In this document: one piece after another, positions 35,470 through 43,184 of the stretch
How positions within the stretch are numbered: the stretch's first letter is position 1
How the letters are laid out: each line of letters starts with the position of its first letter
Source: Candidatus Chloroploca mongolica
GTDB taxonomy: Bacteria > Chloroflexota > Chloroflexia > Chloroflexales > Chloroflexaceae
Direction of reading: 5' to 3'
NCBI RefSeq assembly: GCF_004762035.2
Contig: NZ_SIJK02000023.1
Coordinates: 5,410 to 69,409, forward strand
Length of the DNA stretch: 64,000 bases
Program-made: the position numbers and the translations under genes
The notes under the pieces: model-generated
Seen by the model: only the letters and a program-made list of their open reading frames with translations
The model's database searches: none
What the model was told of the DNA's origin: nothing

Positions 35470-36780
35470 ATGACCAGTCAAGCAACGGAGCGCACGCTCA
35501 ACCACGTCCGCCTTGTCGGGACACTCGATACCCAGACCATCTCGCGCCGCGAGGCCGCCAACCGCCCCGAGGTGGTCGCCAGCAGCCCCGGCGAACGCCC
35601 CCGCGCCACGCTCGTCCAGCGCGTCAACGATGTCCAAGGCACCGAACAACGCGCCGTGCTGCAAGTCCCCTCGCCCTTTGGCAAACCCTTTCAGATCACC
35701 CTCCACCTCGAAGGCAACGTCGCCGGCAGCGAGCTGCTCACCGACGCCGCCCCTGGCACCCTGCTGGCTGCCGAGGGCGAATTGGAATGGGTGCAGACCA
35801 CCGACCCCCGCTACGCCCTCGACCTGACCGAGCGCGGGCGGCGGGCCAGTGAACTGCACTTCCGCGCCCGCAGCCTGGCCCTCGCCACCGCCGACGACGA
35901 ACCCGGCTGCGATGTCTGGCTCACTGGCACCGTGCTGACCACGACGCGCATCCTGCGCCACCCTGACCGCCCGGTGCGCATCGCCGTGACCACGGTGCGG
36001 GTCGTCGTCGAACGCACGCGCCGTCACAGCCGCGCCCGGCTGAGCGAACCGGCCAACGTCGCGGTTGCCATCCCGCTTGACCACCCAGACGCGCCGAACC
36101 TAATGCGGGCGGGCAACGAGGTCTGCATTGAAGGCATGCTGGAACGCTACCTGGTACCGCTGCGCGGGGTGGAGGTTGACCGGGCGGTCGCGGCGCTGGA
36201 TGCGAGTTGGCCGGACGAGCAGGCCGCCGCCCGCAGCCCGCAGGCCCTGCGCGACGCCGAGCGGCGCTACGCCCGCCAGCGGCGGCGCTTGCAGGAGACG
36301 ACGCGGACGCGGGTGATCGCGGGCTACGTGGCGCTGACCGCAGGCAGCCCGGCGAGCGTGGCCGAAGCGCAGGCCTTGCGCAGCGCCCAGCAACGCGCCC
36401 GCCAGGACGACCGCCGCGCCCGGCAGCGCCCGCGCCGGATCGTCGCGGCGCAGGCCGGGCCAGAGGATCCGACCGATGACGTGATCGCGGCCCCCACTGA
36501 CCAGGCCGCCCAGGATGGCACACCAGCGGCCTCGACGCTCGCGGATCAGGCCGCCCAGGACACCCTCACCACCACGCCCAGCCACGGCCCAGCGGAAGCC
36601 AGGCTCGCTGACACGCCAGCGCCCACCGAGGAGGCAACACAAGCCACATTCACCGACGCAGACGCGCCCAACGAGGAGGTCACAGGTGCCGTCACTTCTG
36701 CGGTAACCTCGGTCTCCATACCTGCACGTACCAGCAAGCCACGCACCCCCGATCGCCAGGAATTGACGAAGGACGTATAA
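35470..36780 (+). CDS. OB-fold protein, single-stranded-DNA-binding-like
   Basis: The 436-residue protein has two beta-rich segments that each resemble an SSB/OB fold: about 8-120 (HVRLVGTLDTQ at the start) and about 145-245 (DVWLTGTVLTTTRILRHP). A charged Arg/Gln-rich helical region follows (about 250-330), then a low-complexity acidic Ala/Thr/Asp tail ending in DV. The two-OB layout and the disordered acidic tail fit an element-encoded ssDNA-binding protein used during transfer replication. AAAGGAGA precedes the ATG at 35470. GC content is very high in the first 1 kb. The assignment is from fold impression only. Confidence 0.45.
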   Translation: MTSQATERTLNHVRLVGTLDTQTISRREAANRPEVVASSPGERPRATLVQRVNDVQGTEQRAVLQVPSPFGKPFQITLHLEGNVAGSELLTDAAPGTLLAAEGELEWVQTTDPRYALDLTERGRRASELHFRARSLALATADDEPGCDVWLTGTVLTTTRILRHPDRPVRIAVTTVRVVVERTRRHSRARLSEPANVAVAIPLDHPDAPNLMRAGNEVCIEGMLERYLVPLRGVEVDRAVAALDASWPDEQAAARSPQALRDAERRYARQRRRLQETTRTRVIAGYVALTAGSPASVAEAQALRSAQQRARQDDRRARQRPRRIVAAQAGPEDPTDDVIAAPTDQAAQDGTPAASTLADQAAQDTLTTTPSHGPAEARLADTPAPTEEATQATFTDADAPNEEVTGAVTSAVTSVSIPARTSKPRTPDRQELTKDV

Positions 36781-36920
36781 CAGCATTGACGTTGTAGGCA
36801 GGACGTAGTAGAATCGGCCCCATCATCATCCTCACATCGCACCGGCCAGCAGGGCAACCCGGGTTCAATGGGTTCTCCCCGTGCTTCTACACCTGTCCTA
36901 TGCAGAGAGAGGAACCAGTG

Positions 36921-37160
36921 ATGGAAATGACCAAACCCGAGTTTGAGCGCTCATCGAACGCCAGAGAGTCTTCGCCAGTGCAGGTACCGCGAGAACCCCT
37001 TCAGGTCACGATTCGCGAAGCAGCCGCACTACTCAGTTACGACCCACGGACGATCCGCCGCCTCATCACCCAGGGCGAACTCACCGCCATTGGGCGAGGC
37101 AAATTACGCCGCATCGCTATGGCTGATCTGCGAGCGTATCAGGTTCGGAATCGGTGTTAA
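36921..37160 (+). CDS. Excisionase-like helix-turn-helix protein
   Basis: A 79-residue protein whose C-terminal 50 residues form a MerR/excisionase-type helix-turn-helix (VTIREAAALLSYDPRTIRRL, then GELTAIGRGKLRRI). Such proteins bend attachment-site DNA and steer the integrase towards excision. Start chosen at 36921 (AGAGGA seven bases upstream); ATGs at 36900 and 36927 are alternatives. The stop lies one base before the integrase start. Confidence 0.75.
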   Translation: MEMTKPEFERSSNARESSPVQVPREPLQVTIREAAALLSYDPRTIRRLITQGELTAIGRGKLRRIAMADLRAYQVRNRC

Positions 37161-37161
37161 C

Positions 37162-38502
37162 ATGGGCAAGCGCAAAGGCCGTTCCAACGGCGAAGGCTCA
37201 ACCTACGAATACCCAAAAGGGTCGGGCAAGTGGATCGCCCAGATCTACCTCGAAAATGGACGTGCCATTCGACGACGCGCCGGGAGTCTCCGCGAGGCGC
37301 GCGCCAAACTGCGGGAACTCCAGGATCAACACCTTCAAGGGGTCGATCTGGCGATGACCCAGCCAACGGTTGCCGAATGGTGTGCGATCTGGCTCAACAC
37401 CTTCGCCATCAATTTGAAACCCAACATTCGCGAGGACTATCAGGGCGTCATTCGGCGCTACATTGAGGATGCGCCACTGGGCAAGAAGCGGCTCAACAAG
37501 CTCACGCCCATCGACGTACAGGTCTGGGTCAACCAGTTGTGTACCCAGATCGCAGCCCAGACCGTACGCAATGCCCATGCCCGTTTGCACAAAGCACTTG
37601 CCGTCGCGGTACGTCAGCGGTATATTATACGTAACGTCGCCGAGAACATCGAACTTCCATCAGTGCGTACACCACCCATTCTGCCATTTGACCTTGAACA
37701 GGCCCAGACTTTGCTCAAAGCCGTTGAGGGTCATCGCTGGTACGCACTCTATCGCCTGGCCGTCAACCTGGGTTTACGCCAAGGTGAGTTGCTTGGGTTG
37801 ACCCGGGACGCGCTGGATCTTGAGGCGGGAACGCTACGGATTTGCCGTCAACTGCAACGCATCACCAACACCGAGGGCAAGCGCGTCTTTGTCTTGCAAA
37901 CGACCAAAACGCGCGCGGGGGAACGAACCCTTACGCTGGATCAGGCTCTGGTGAAAATCCTGCGCGAGCATGTACGTGTTTTGGACGAAGAACGGGCCCT
38001 GATGGGCACGGCCTGGAAAGATCGCCACCAGCTGCTCTTTGTCACCGAAACGGGGGCACCCATTCATGGCTCAGACCTTGTCCAACATTTCAAGCGCATG
38101 CTAAAACGGTCTGGGTTACCAAGTAAACGCTTTCACGATCTCCGCCACACCGCTGCAACCCTAATGCTAACTGATGGGGTGCCGTTGGTAACGGTCGCGA
38201 AAATTCTGGGGCACAGTTCCCCAGCGATAACGGCAGTCATCTATGCCCATGCCCTGGATGATGCGAAAGCAAGCGCTATTGCGGGGTTATCACAGAAGTT
38301 GGAGCAGTCCGATGCAGGCATCACTCACACCATCACTCACACCAGCCCTCAAGACGACGGCGCGCCCCTCAAGGAGGGGCGCGTTCCAGAGCATCCCAAT
38401 GCTGGTGCCGGAGACGGGACTCGAACCCGTAAGGGGTTGCCCCCAGCGGTTTTTAAGACCGCAGCGTTTGCCTTTTCGCCACTCCGGCTGACGTTCCCCT
38501 GA
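37162..38502 (+). CDS. int: Tyrosine-type site-specific integrase of the conjugative element
   Basis: The 446-residue protein has an N-terminal Arm-binding region, a core-binding SAM-like domain (about 68-165) and a catalytic domain with the full set: R206 (GLRQGELLG), K249, H325-x-x-R328 (HDLRHTA), H351 (LGHSS) and nucleophile Y361 (VIYAHAL). It integrates and excises the element at the tRNA-Leu gene. The reading frame runs into and through that tRNA: residues about 415-442 (AGDGTRTRKG and onward) are antisense tRNA sequence. The last part of the protein and its stop are therefore supplied by the host side of the junction and should differ in the excised circle. Confidence 0.92.
   Translation: MGKRKGRSNGEGSTYEYPKGSGKWIAQIYLENGRAIRRRAGSLREARAKLRELQDQHLQGVDLAMTQPTVAEWCAIWLNTFAINLKPNIREDYQGVIRRYIEDAPLGKKRLNKLTPIDVQVWVNQLCTQIAAQTVRNAHARLHKALAVAVRQRYIIRNVAENIELPSVRTPPILPFDLEQAQTLLKAVEGHRWYALYRLAVNLGLRQGELLGLTRDALDLEAGTLRICRQLQRITNTEGKRVFVLQTTKTRAGERTLTLDQALVKILREHVRVLDEERALMGTAWKDRHQLLFVTETGAPIHGSDLVQHFKRMLKRSGLPSKRFHDLRHTAATLMLTDGVPLVTVAKILGHSSPAITAVIYAHALDDAKASAIAGLSQKLEQSDAGITHTITHTSPQDDGAPLKEGRVPEHPNAGAGDGTRTRKGLPPAVFKTAAFAFSPLRLTFP
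38403..38488 (-). tRNA. tRNA-Leu(UAA), attachment site of the element
   Basis: The minus strand folds as a class II tRNA: acceptor GCCGGAG (38482-38488) pairs with CTCCGGC (38407-38413), discriminator A, and encoded CCA at 38403-38405. The anticodon stem GCGGT/ACCGC encloses loop CTTAAAA, anticodon UAA. A long variable arm (GGGG/CCCC) and a T arm ending in GGTTCGAGTCC are present. Its 3' end faces the element, and the integrase gene overlaps it on the other strand, as expected for integration into a tRNA 3' end. Confidence 0.93.
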
Positions 38503-38562
38503 TTATACCATGCGATCAGCCCTGCGCTCGCTTCCGTTGCCGCCGCGCTGCCATCACCCCCT

Positions 38563-38603
38563 GGTCAACAACCGGTTCAGCTTTGCTGAACCGGTTGTTG
38601 ACC
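38563..38603 (-). terminator. Hairpin terminator downstream of the Gdx gene
   Basis: Perfect 19-bp arms (38563-38581 and 38585-38603) with a TTT loop sit six bases beyond the stop of the exporter gene and upstream of the tRNA-Leu gene on the same strand. It would insulate the tRNA from read-through. No T-run follows on either strand. Confidence 0.65.
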
Positions 38604-38608
38604 AAAAT

Positions 38609-38929
38609 CTACTCCCCGGCGCTGATCCGTAAGCCGATGATGCCGCCGATCAGCATGGCTAACGAGATGAGCTTTAACGCGTCCCGTGGTTCGCCAAGCC
38701 AGATCATGCCGACAATGGCGGTGCCCGCTGCGCCGATGCCTGTCCAGACGGCGTACGCGGTGCCCACCGGTAGCGTGCGCAAGGCGTAGCCGAGCAGTCC
38801 CATGCTCAGGCTTAAGGTGATGATGAAGCCGATCGTTGGTCCCACTTGCGTGAACCCTTGCGTCTGTTTTAAGAGCAAGGCCCACGCCATTTCCATTAGG
38901 CCCGCGATGATGAGGACAATCCATGCCAT
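38609..38929 (-). CDS. gdx: Guanidinium exporter, small multidrug resistance family (Gdx/SugE)
   Basis: The 106-residue protein has the four-helix plan of SMR transporters, with the essential membrane Glu13 (GLMEMAWA) and the SugE/Gdx-type text LPVGTAYAVWTGIGAAGTAI. Family members work as antiparallel dimers and exchange guanidinium for protons; the sequence is closer to SugE/Gdx than to EmrE. AAGGA precedes the ATG. I looked upstream for guanidine riboswitch motifs and saw none. It is the first chromosomal gene beyond the integration site. Confidence 0.88.
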   Translation of the reverse strand: MAWIVLIIAGLMEMAWALLLKQTQGFTQVGPTIGFIITLSLSMGLLGYALRTLPVGTAYAVWTGIGAAGTAIVGMIWLGEPRDALKLISLAMLIGGIIGLRISAGE

Positions 38930-39029
38930 TTCGTTCTTCCTTGCACGTCATTGGTCTTCAGTGAACTGGGGTTACGCCCCAAAACCCTGCCCAGGCGCTG
39001 CCGCAGCACGATCAAGTGTTCACACTTCT

Positions 39030-39092
39030 CCTGGGAGCGAGGGCGTCCCGCCCTCGGGATGCCTTCGAGGGCGGGACGCCCTCGCTCCCAGG
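39030..39092. repeat. 27-bp perfect palindrome (GGGAGCGAGGGCGTCCCG type)
   Basis: Arms 39030-39056 and 39066-39092 are perfectly complementary with a nine-base loop. Outside them, GTGTTCAC-like and GTGAACAC words form an imperfect outer repeat, so the unit may be a 100-bp non-autonomous element. It lies between divergent genes. Confidence 0.75.
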
Positions 39093-39137
39093 CTTGCCTG
39101 TTGCCCCAAACGTGAACACGTACCAGCACGACACCCT

Positions 39138-39167
39138 TTTACAAACCCGTTCAGGTTGCTATATAAT
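39138..39167 (+). promoter_or_regulatory. Promoter candidate for the VOC gene
   Basis: TTTACA (39138-39143) and TATAAT (39162-39167) are separated by 18 bp, about 120 bp before the VOC start. The leader contains four 7-bp repeats of CTATTTC (39234-39261). Confidence 0.5.
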
Positions 39168-39233
39168 ACCCCAGGACAATCCGCTCAAGCCAACGGTTGA
39201 CGCAAAGACGCTAGGACACAACCCTGCGTTCAG

Positions 39234-39261
39234 CTATTTCCTATTTCCTATTTCCTATTTC
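39234..39261. repeat. 7-bp tandem repeat, four units
   Basis: CTATTTC is repeated four times directly upstream of the VOC gene's ribosome site, in its probable 5' leader. Such short arrays slip easily and could vary leader length between cells. Confidence 0.8.
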
Positions 39262-39288
39262 CTTGCCTTAACCCCAAGGACACACGCG

Positions 39289-39654
39289 ATGTTTGACAGC
39301 CACATCCTCTTCTTTCCTGTCACTGATCTTGCGCGTAGTTATCAGTTTTACAGCCAGATTCTAGGATTAAAGCTGGTGCTCGATCAGGGCGGTATTCAGA
39401 TCTATCAGGTTGCGCCCGGTGCGTTTGTTGGTCTCTGTCAGCACGAGCAGGGGCCGCTCGCTGCTGATGATCGGTTGATTGTGACCCTCGTGACCCCCGA
39501 GGTTGATCATTGGTATGAGCGCCTCGCCACTGGCGGGGTTTCCGTCGATGCTCCGCCCCGCGAAAATCCGCGCTATCAGATTTATCATTTCTTTGCCCGC
39601 GATCCCGATGGCTATCGCGTCGAAATCCAACGCTTTCTCCATCCGTTTCCGTGA
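39289..39654 (+). CDS. VOC-superfamily (glyoxalase/bleomycin-resistance-like) protein
   Basis: The 121-residue protein has two beta-alpha-beta-beta-beta modules: FPVTDLARSYQFYSQILGLKL at the start, and LVTPEVDHWYERL with a closing FFARDPDGYRVEIQRF, typical of single-domain VOC proteins. Possible metal ligands are His5 and Glu114 but the set is incomplete, so the reaction is unknown. AAGGA lies eight bases before the ATG at 39289. Confidence 0.8.
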   Translation: MFDSHILFFPVTDLARSYQFYSQILGLKLVLDQGGIQIYQVAPGAFVGLCQHEQGPLAADDRLIVTLVTPEVDHWYERLATGGVSVDAPPRENPRYQIYHFFARDPDGYRVEIQRFLHPFP

Positions 39655-39666
39655 CGGCTCGAGGAG

Positions 39667-39752
39667 TTTGACGCAAAGGCGCAGAGGCGCGAAGGTCTGA
39701 TCTAGCTCCATCCATAGCTTTGCGTCTTTGCGTCTTTGCGTCTTTGCGTCAA
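39667..39752. repeat. Dispersed palindromic repeat, copy A (TTTGACGCAAAGGCGC family)
   Basis: Begins TTTGACGCAAAGGCGCAGAG and ends in complementary GCGTC/TTTGCGTCAA units; the inner part is shared with copy B at 41862-41940. On the right arm a CTTTGCGT unit is repeated four times. It fills the gap between the VOC and patatin genes. Confidence 0.75.
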
Positions 39753-39794
39753 CACGGGTCAACCTTTTGCGCGTACAGAATTGAGGGAACTGTT

Positions 39795-40853
39795 ATGTCT
39801 AGCCAAACAAGTCCACGTCGGGTCGCAATTGCTTGCCAGGGCGGGGGCAGCCATACGGCCTTTACGGCCGGGGTGCTGAAGTCGTTGCTGCGTGATGAGG
39901 CCCATGGCCGCTATCAGATCTGTGCGTTGACTGGTACCTCCGGTGGCGCGATCTGCGCCGCCCTCGCCTGGTATGGCTTGATCAAGGTGGAACGTGGCGA
40001 ATGGCAGCGTGAGCAGATTAGCGCGACCCTCCAAGATTTCTGGCTCGATAATGCGCCTCAGTTGCCATGGGAACGCTTCTGGAATGATTGGACGATGACG
40101 TTGTTGAATATGCAGGTGCGCGGCAAGCTGCCAGCCCTGAAGTCGAGTCCGTATACGCCGCAGATGGTGCTGGCAAATGACCTGCTCAAGCAGTTCGCGC
40201 CTCGCCCAGAATTCCTCGATCTGCGGATGTTGCTGGAAAAGTATTTTCATGTCGATGAAATACAACAGCCGGTCAATCAGCCCCGTTTGTTGCTTGGCGC
40301 GATTGCGGTTCTGGCTGGTACGTTTAAGGCCTTCGATTCGATGAAGGCCGAGATTAGCGTTGATGCGGTGCTGGCGTCAACGACCCTGCCGACGCTCTTT
40401 CAGGCGATCAAGATCGATGATGAAGTCTATTGGGACGGGCTCTTTTCGCAGAATCCGCCGGTGCGCCAGCTTGTTGTGGGCATTGATCCGGCGCTCAAAC
40501 CAGATGAGATCTGGGTGGTGCGCATTAATTCGCAGCGCATTAGCCAGGAACCAACGAGCATTGAGGAGATCGAGGATCGGCGCAATGCACTTGCTGGCAA
40601 TCTCTCGCTCAACCACGAACTCGATGTGATTAACAAGGTTTCAAAATGGGTGCGCCAGGGGCAACTCAAGGATCTCGGGCTGAAAGCAGTGGATATTCAC
40701 TCGATTGGGATGAGCCCGGAATTGAATGCACGCCTCAGTTATATCTCGAAGCTGAACCGTGATCGCGCTTTTCTGCTGAATCTGATCGCCGATGGCGAGG
40801 CTCAGGCTGATGCGTTTCTTGCAAACTGGAATGCCAATGTCGCTACAACCTGA
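39795..40853 (+). CDS. Patatin-like phospholipase
   Basis: The 352-residue protein has the patatin signature: oxyanion loop QGGGSHTAFTAGVL (about 15-28), nucleophile elbow GTSGG (Ser near residue 51) and the dyad Asp in YWDGLFSQNPP. It would hydrolyse acyl esters of phospholipids, in the cytosol or at the membrane, since no signal peptide is visible. GAGGGAA lies before the ATG at 39795. The downstream YihY-like gene overlaps its 3' end. Confidence 0.88.
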   Translation: MSSQTSPRRVAIACQGGGSHTAFTAGVLKSLLRDEAHGRYQICALTGTSGGAICAALAWYGLIKVERGEWQREQISATLQDFWLDNAPQLPWERFWNDWTMTLLNMQVRGKLPALKSSPYTPQMVLANDLLKQFAPRPEFLDLRMLLEKYFHVDEIQQPVNQPRLLLGAIAVLAGTFKAFDSMKAEISVDAVLASTTLPTLFQAIKIDDEVYWDGLFSQNPPVRQLVVGIDPALKPDEIWVVRINSQRISQEPTSIEEIEDRRNALAGNLSLNHELDVINKVSKWVRQGQLKDLGLKAVDIHSIGMSPELNARLSYISKLNRDRAFLLNLIADGEAQADAFLANWNANVATT

Positions 40854-41772
40854 GCACCGTTCCTCGTCGATGCTCGGTTCAGTAGGTGAGAAAATCCGCC
40901 ATGACGTCGCCCGCCTGCTGGTTCTGCTGCGGGGCACCTACGCTGCCTTCAAAGACGATGGCGGCCGTGCCCTCAGTGCGGCGCTGGTCTACTATAGTAC
41001 GCTCTCTATCGTGCCGCTCCTCATTTTGATTATTTCGCTGCCCGGTCTCCTGCTCCGCATGGTTGATCCGGTCGCTGCTGAACGTTTTGTTCGTCAGATT
41101 ACGGATCTCGTTGGCCCGACCTTCGCCGATATCTTGACGACGTTCCTCGAACGGGTGCAGAATCAGTCGCTGCTCGTGGCCGGGGTGAGCATTGGGATGC
41201 TGCTCTTTAGCGCCTCTTCGGGCTTTCGCTTTCTCCGGTATGCCTTTCGCTGGATCTGGCGTAACGAGCAGCTCGTCCCTCCCACGCCTTCTTCGCTCGG
41301 ACGTCTCCGCGCAACCCTGCCAGGGCGTATCGTTGATGCCTTGATCGCGTTTGGCATCGTCTTTGTCGCCCCGTTGATCGCAACCGTTGGCTTGATTATC
41401 TATCTCCTGCTCAGTCTTGCCCGTGCGTTGCTCAACGATCTGCCCATGATCGGCAGTACCCTCAGTTCACTGCTCGCTCCGTTGATCTTGCTCTTTATCT
41501 ATAGCCTGATCTTCATCCTTTTGCTCTGGGTGATGCCCCCTGTCCTGTTGCGCCTGCGCGATATTGTCGTGCCCGGCTTTGTCTGCGCCGTTGCGGTGTT
41601 GATCACGACCTATGGCCTCGGACTCTATATCCGTTTTTTTAGTGGCATGAGCATTTATGGTGCGATCGGCACGATCTTTGCACTGCAACTCTGGACCTAC
41701 ATCAATGCCATTGTGCTCTTTAGTTGCGCCGAGTTGACCAAGTTGCTTGTGCGTAACGTTGCACCCACCTGA
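40831..41772 (+). CDS. YihY/BrkB-family inner-membrane protein
   Basis: About 313 residues with six transmembrane helices, including the family-typical first helix after DDGGRALSAALVYYSTLSIVPLL, a conserved FRFLRYAFRWIW stretch, and a last segment IYGAIGTIFALQLWTYINAIVLFSCAEL. Function of the family is poorly known; the old tRNA-processing link to RNase BN was withdrawn. The start overlaps the patatin gene (ATG at 40831; 40837 and 40870 are alternatives), so the two are probably co-expressed. Confidence 0.85.
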   Translation: MPMSLQPEHRSSSMLGSVGEKIRHDVARLLVLLRGTYAAFKDDGGRALSAALVYYSTLSIVPLLILIISLPGLLLRMVDPVAAERFVRQITDLVGPTFADILTTFLERVQNQSLLVAGVSIGMLLFSASSGFRFLRYAFRWIWRNEQLVPPTPSSLGRLRATLPGRIVDALIAFGIVFVAPLIATVGLIIYLLLSLARALLNDLPMIGSTLSSLLAPLILLFIYSLIFILLLWVMPPVLLRLRDIVVPGFVCAVAVLITTYGLGLYIRFFSGMSIYGAIGTIFALQLWTYINAIVLFSCAELTKLLVRNVAPT

Positions 41773-41861
41773 TTTCTTCCAGGATCTCTTTGGCCGCGCT
41801 GTCCTCCCCGTTGGCAACCCCTGGTTGCCTTGATGCTTTGCCCTGCCAATAAGGCGGGATA

Positions 41862-41940
41862 TTTGACGCAAAGGCGCAGAGGCGCGAAGGTTTGATGGAT
41901 CTGCATCCACAGCTTTGCGCCTTCGCGCCTTTGCGTCAAA
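41862..41940. repeat. Dispersed palindromic repeat, copy B
   Basis: Same family as 39667-39752: TTTGACGCAAAGGCGCAGAG at the left, GCCTTTGCGTCAAA at the right, with the same central GATGGATCTGCATCCA-like stretch. The arms can pair to a long imperfect hairpin. It lies between the convergent YihY-like and UvsE genes. Confidence 0.75.
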
Positions 41941-41973
41941 AGGTATTGCTTCTCGCCTTACCTGCCCGCTACC

Positions 41974-42909
41974 TCAGCCAAGCCTCGCGGCAAGCTCTGG
42001 TGCTGAACGCGCAAGGTCGTTCCGCAAGCGCGCGAGCGCCAGATCACCCCCTTTCGCTTCGAGCATGATGTCAAATGATGGCAAGCCACGCGCTGCAACC
42101 AGTAACCTGATCAGGTCGCCTGGGGCAATGAAGTCGGCATGTTGCCCTACCCGCGGCGCAACAATGCGCATCGGTGTCCCGGCCCGCCCCGACAAGAGGT
42201 GCGCCTCAGTGCGCTGCGTGCTCAGGTGAACCTCGGGCCGCGTCCCCGGCGGCCAGGTCGCCAGCGCCAGCCCGAGCGCAAGAGGCAGGCTGAAGCCCTC
42301 TGGGTTGTGCAGTTCCCAGTGCAACGTGTCAAAGACAAGCGGGATCCCGCACTGCTCGTGCAACATTAGCAATTGCCCAAGACTCGGCCCGTTGGCTTCA
42401 TGCTCCAGCGCCAGACGCGCCCGCGCCCGCGGCGAGAGTGCCCGGTAACGCAGCGCAAAGCGACGGTAACTCAGTGGATCATCCGCCGCCGCTCCCAGAT
42501 GCGCGACGACGATGCCCTCGATTTGCGCTGAACGGCGCTGCCCATCGAGTGCCGCGAGCAGCGCCGCCGCTGCCTCGATTGTCGCCGCACTGCGCTGCGC
42601 AAGCTCGGCATCAGCGCTCGCTAGCGTTAACCCATGCTCAAGGTGCAGCGTGATGCGGAGGCCCGCCTCTGCAACTCGCTCGGCCAGCAGATCGAGTTGA
42701 TCGGCACACGCCGCCAGTTGCCCAAATCCGTCGCGTGCCGTGAGCACCAGCGCTGCGCGGTAGTAGCGTACCTGGATCTGCCCCAGATAGCCCACCATAT
42801 CCCCGAGCCGTGCGAGATCAAGGCTCAAATGTGCCCCTCGCTCGCGCTTGCCACCACTTGCTAAGCCCGGGCGCCCAATTGCCCGCACGACAAAACCCAG
42901 TCGTACCAT
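41974..42909 (-). CDS. uvsE: UV damage endonuclease (UvsE/UvdE family)
   Basis: The 311-residue protein reads as a TIM-barrel UvsE/UvdE: MVRLGFVVRA at the start, LALEHEANGP with the metal-ligand Glu, GIPLVFDTLHWELHN with Asp and His, and the closing FDIMLEAKGGDLAL. The enzyme nicks DNA 5' to UV photoproducts in an alternative excision pathway, useful to a sunlight-exposed phototroph. Some family positions differ from the usual (EHEANG for ENDD), so activity should not be taken for granted. GGGAGG precedes the ATG. It is divergent from the COG0523 gene. Confidence 0.75.
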   Translation of the reverse strand: MVRLGFVVRAIGRPGLASGGKRERGAHLSLDLARLGDMVGYLGQIQVRYYRAALVLTARDGFGQLAACADQLDLLAERVAEAGLRITLHLEHGLTLASADAELAQRSAATIEAAAALLAALDGQRRSAQIEGIVVAHLGAAADDPLSYRRFALRYRALSPRARARLALEHEANGPSLGQLLMLHEQCGIPLVFDTLHWELHNPEGFSLPLALGLALATWPPGTRPEVHLSTQRTEAHLLSGRAGTPMRIVAPRVGQHADFIAPGDLIRLLVAARGLPSFDIMLEAKGGDLALARLRNDLARSAPELAARLG

Positions 42910-42963
42910 GCCAGACCTCCCTAGCCGAGGGGTGTTTATACGTTTCCGTGTAGATTATACCAT

Positions 42964-43016
42964 AGGTATGTCCGTGGTATCGGGCGGCCTGGCCGCCCGA
43001 TACCACGGACATACCT
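42964..43016. repeat. 26-bp perfect palindrome between uvsE and the zinc operon
   Basis: Arms 42964-42989 and 42991-43016 are perfectly complementary around one base. The adjacent stretch 43026-43060 (GGGCGATTGCATCTTC and onward) recurs inverted at about 55190-55225 next to another palindrome, so this is probably part of a dispersed element. Confidence 0.75.
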
Positions 43017-43087
43017 TGTTTGACCAGGGCGATTGCATCTTCTGTGTATGCATCCCGCAAGCGCCCTACTTGTTTGACGCTCGCTCC

Positions 43088-43117
43088 TTGACAAGCACAA
43101 TGATATATTTTATCATT
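43088..43117 (+). promoter_or_regulatory. Promoter with overlapping Zur/Fur-like operator
   Basis: TTGACA (43088-43093) and TATCAT (43111-43116) are 17 bp apart. The palindrome AATGATA-N5-TATCATT (43099-43117) covers the spacer and the -10 box and resembles Zur/Fur-family boxes. With the downstream genes, repression by zinc-loaded Zur is the natural reading. Confidence 0.6.
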
Positions 43118-43184
43118 ACCAGCATAATCGACTCGCCGTGAGTCGTTCTTTTTCGCCTTGTATTATTGATAGAATGTATCACTT

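Noticed and set aside
38930-39030. Guanidine riboswitch upstream of gdx
   Set aside because: I looked for the class I, II and III consensus motifs and found no convincing match; only a short GGGG/CCCC hairpin is present.
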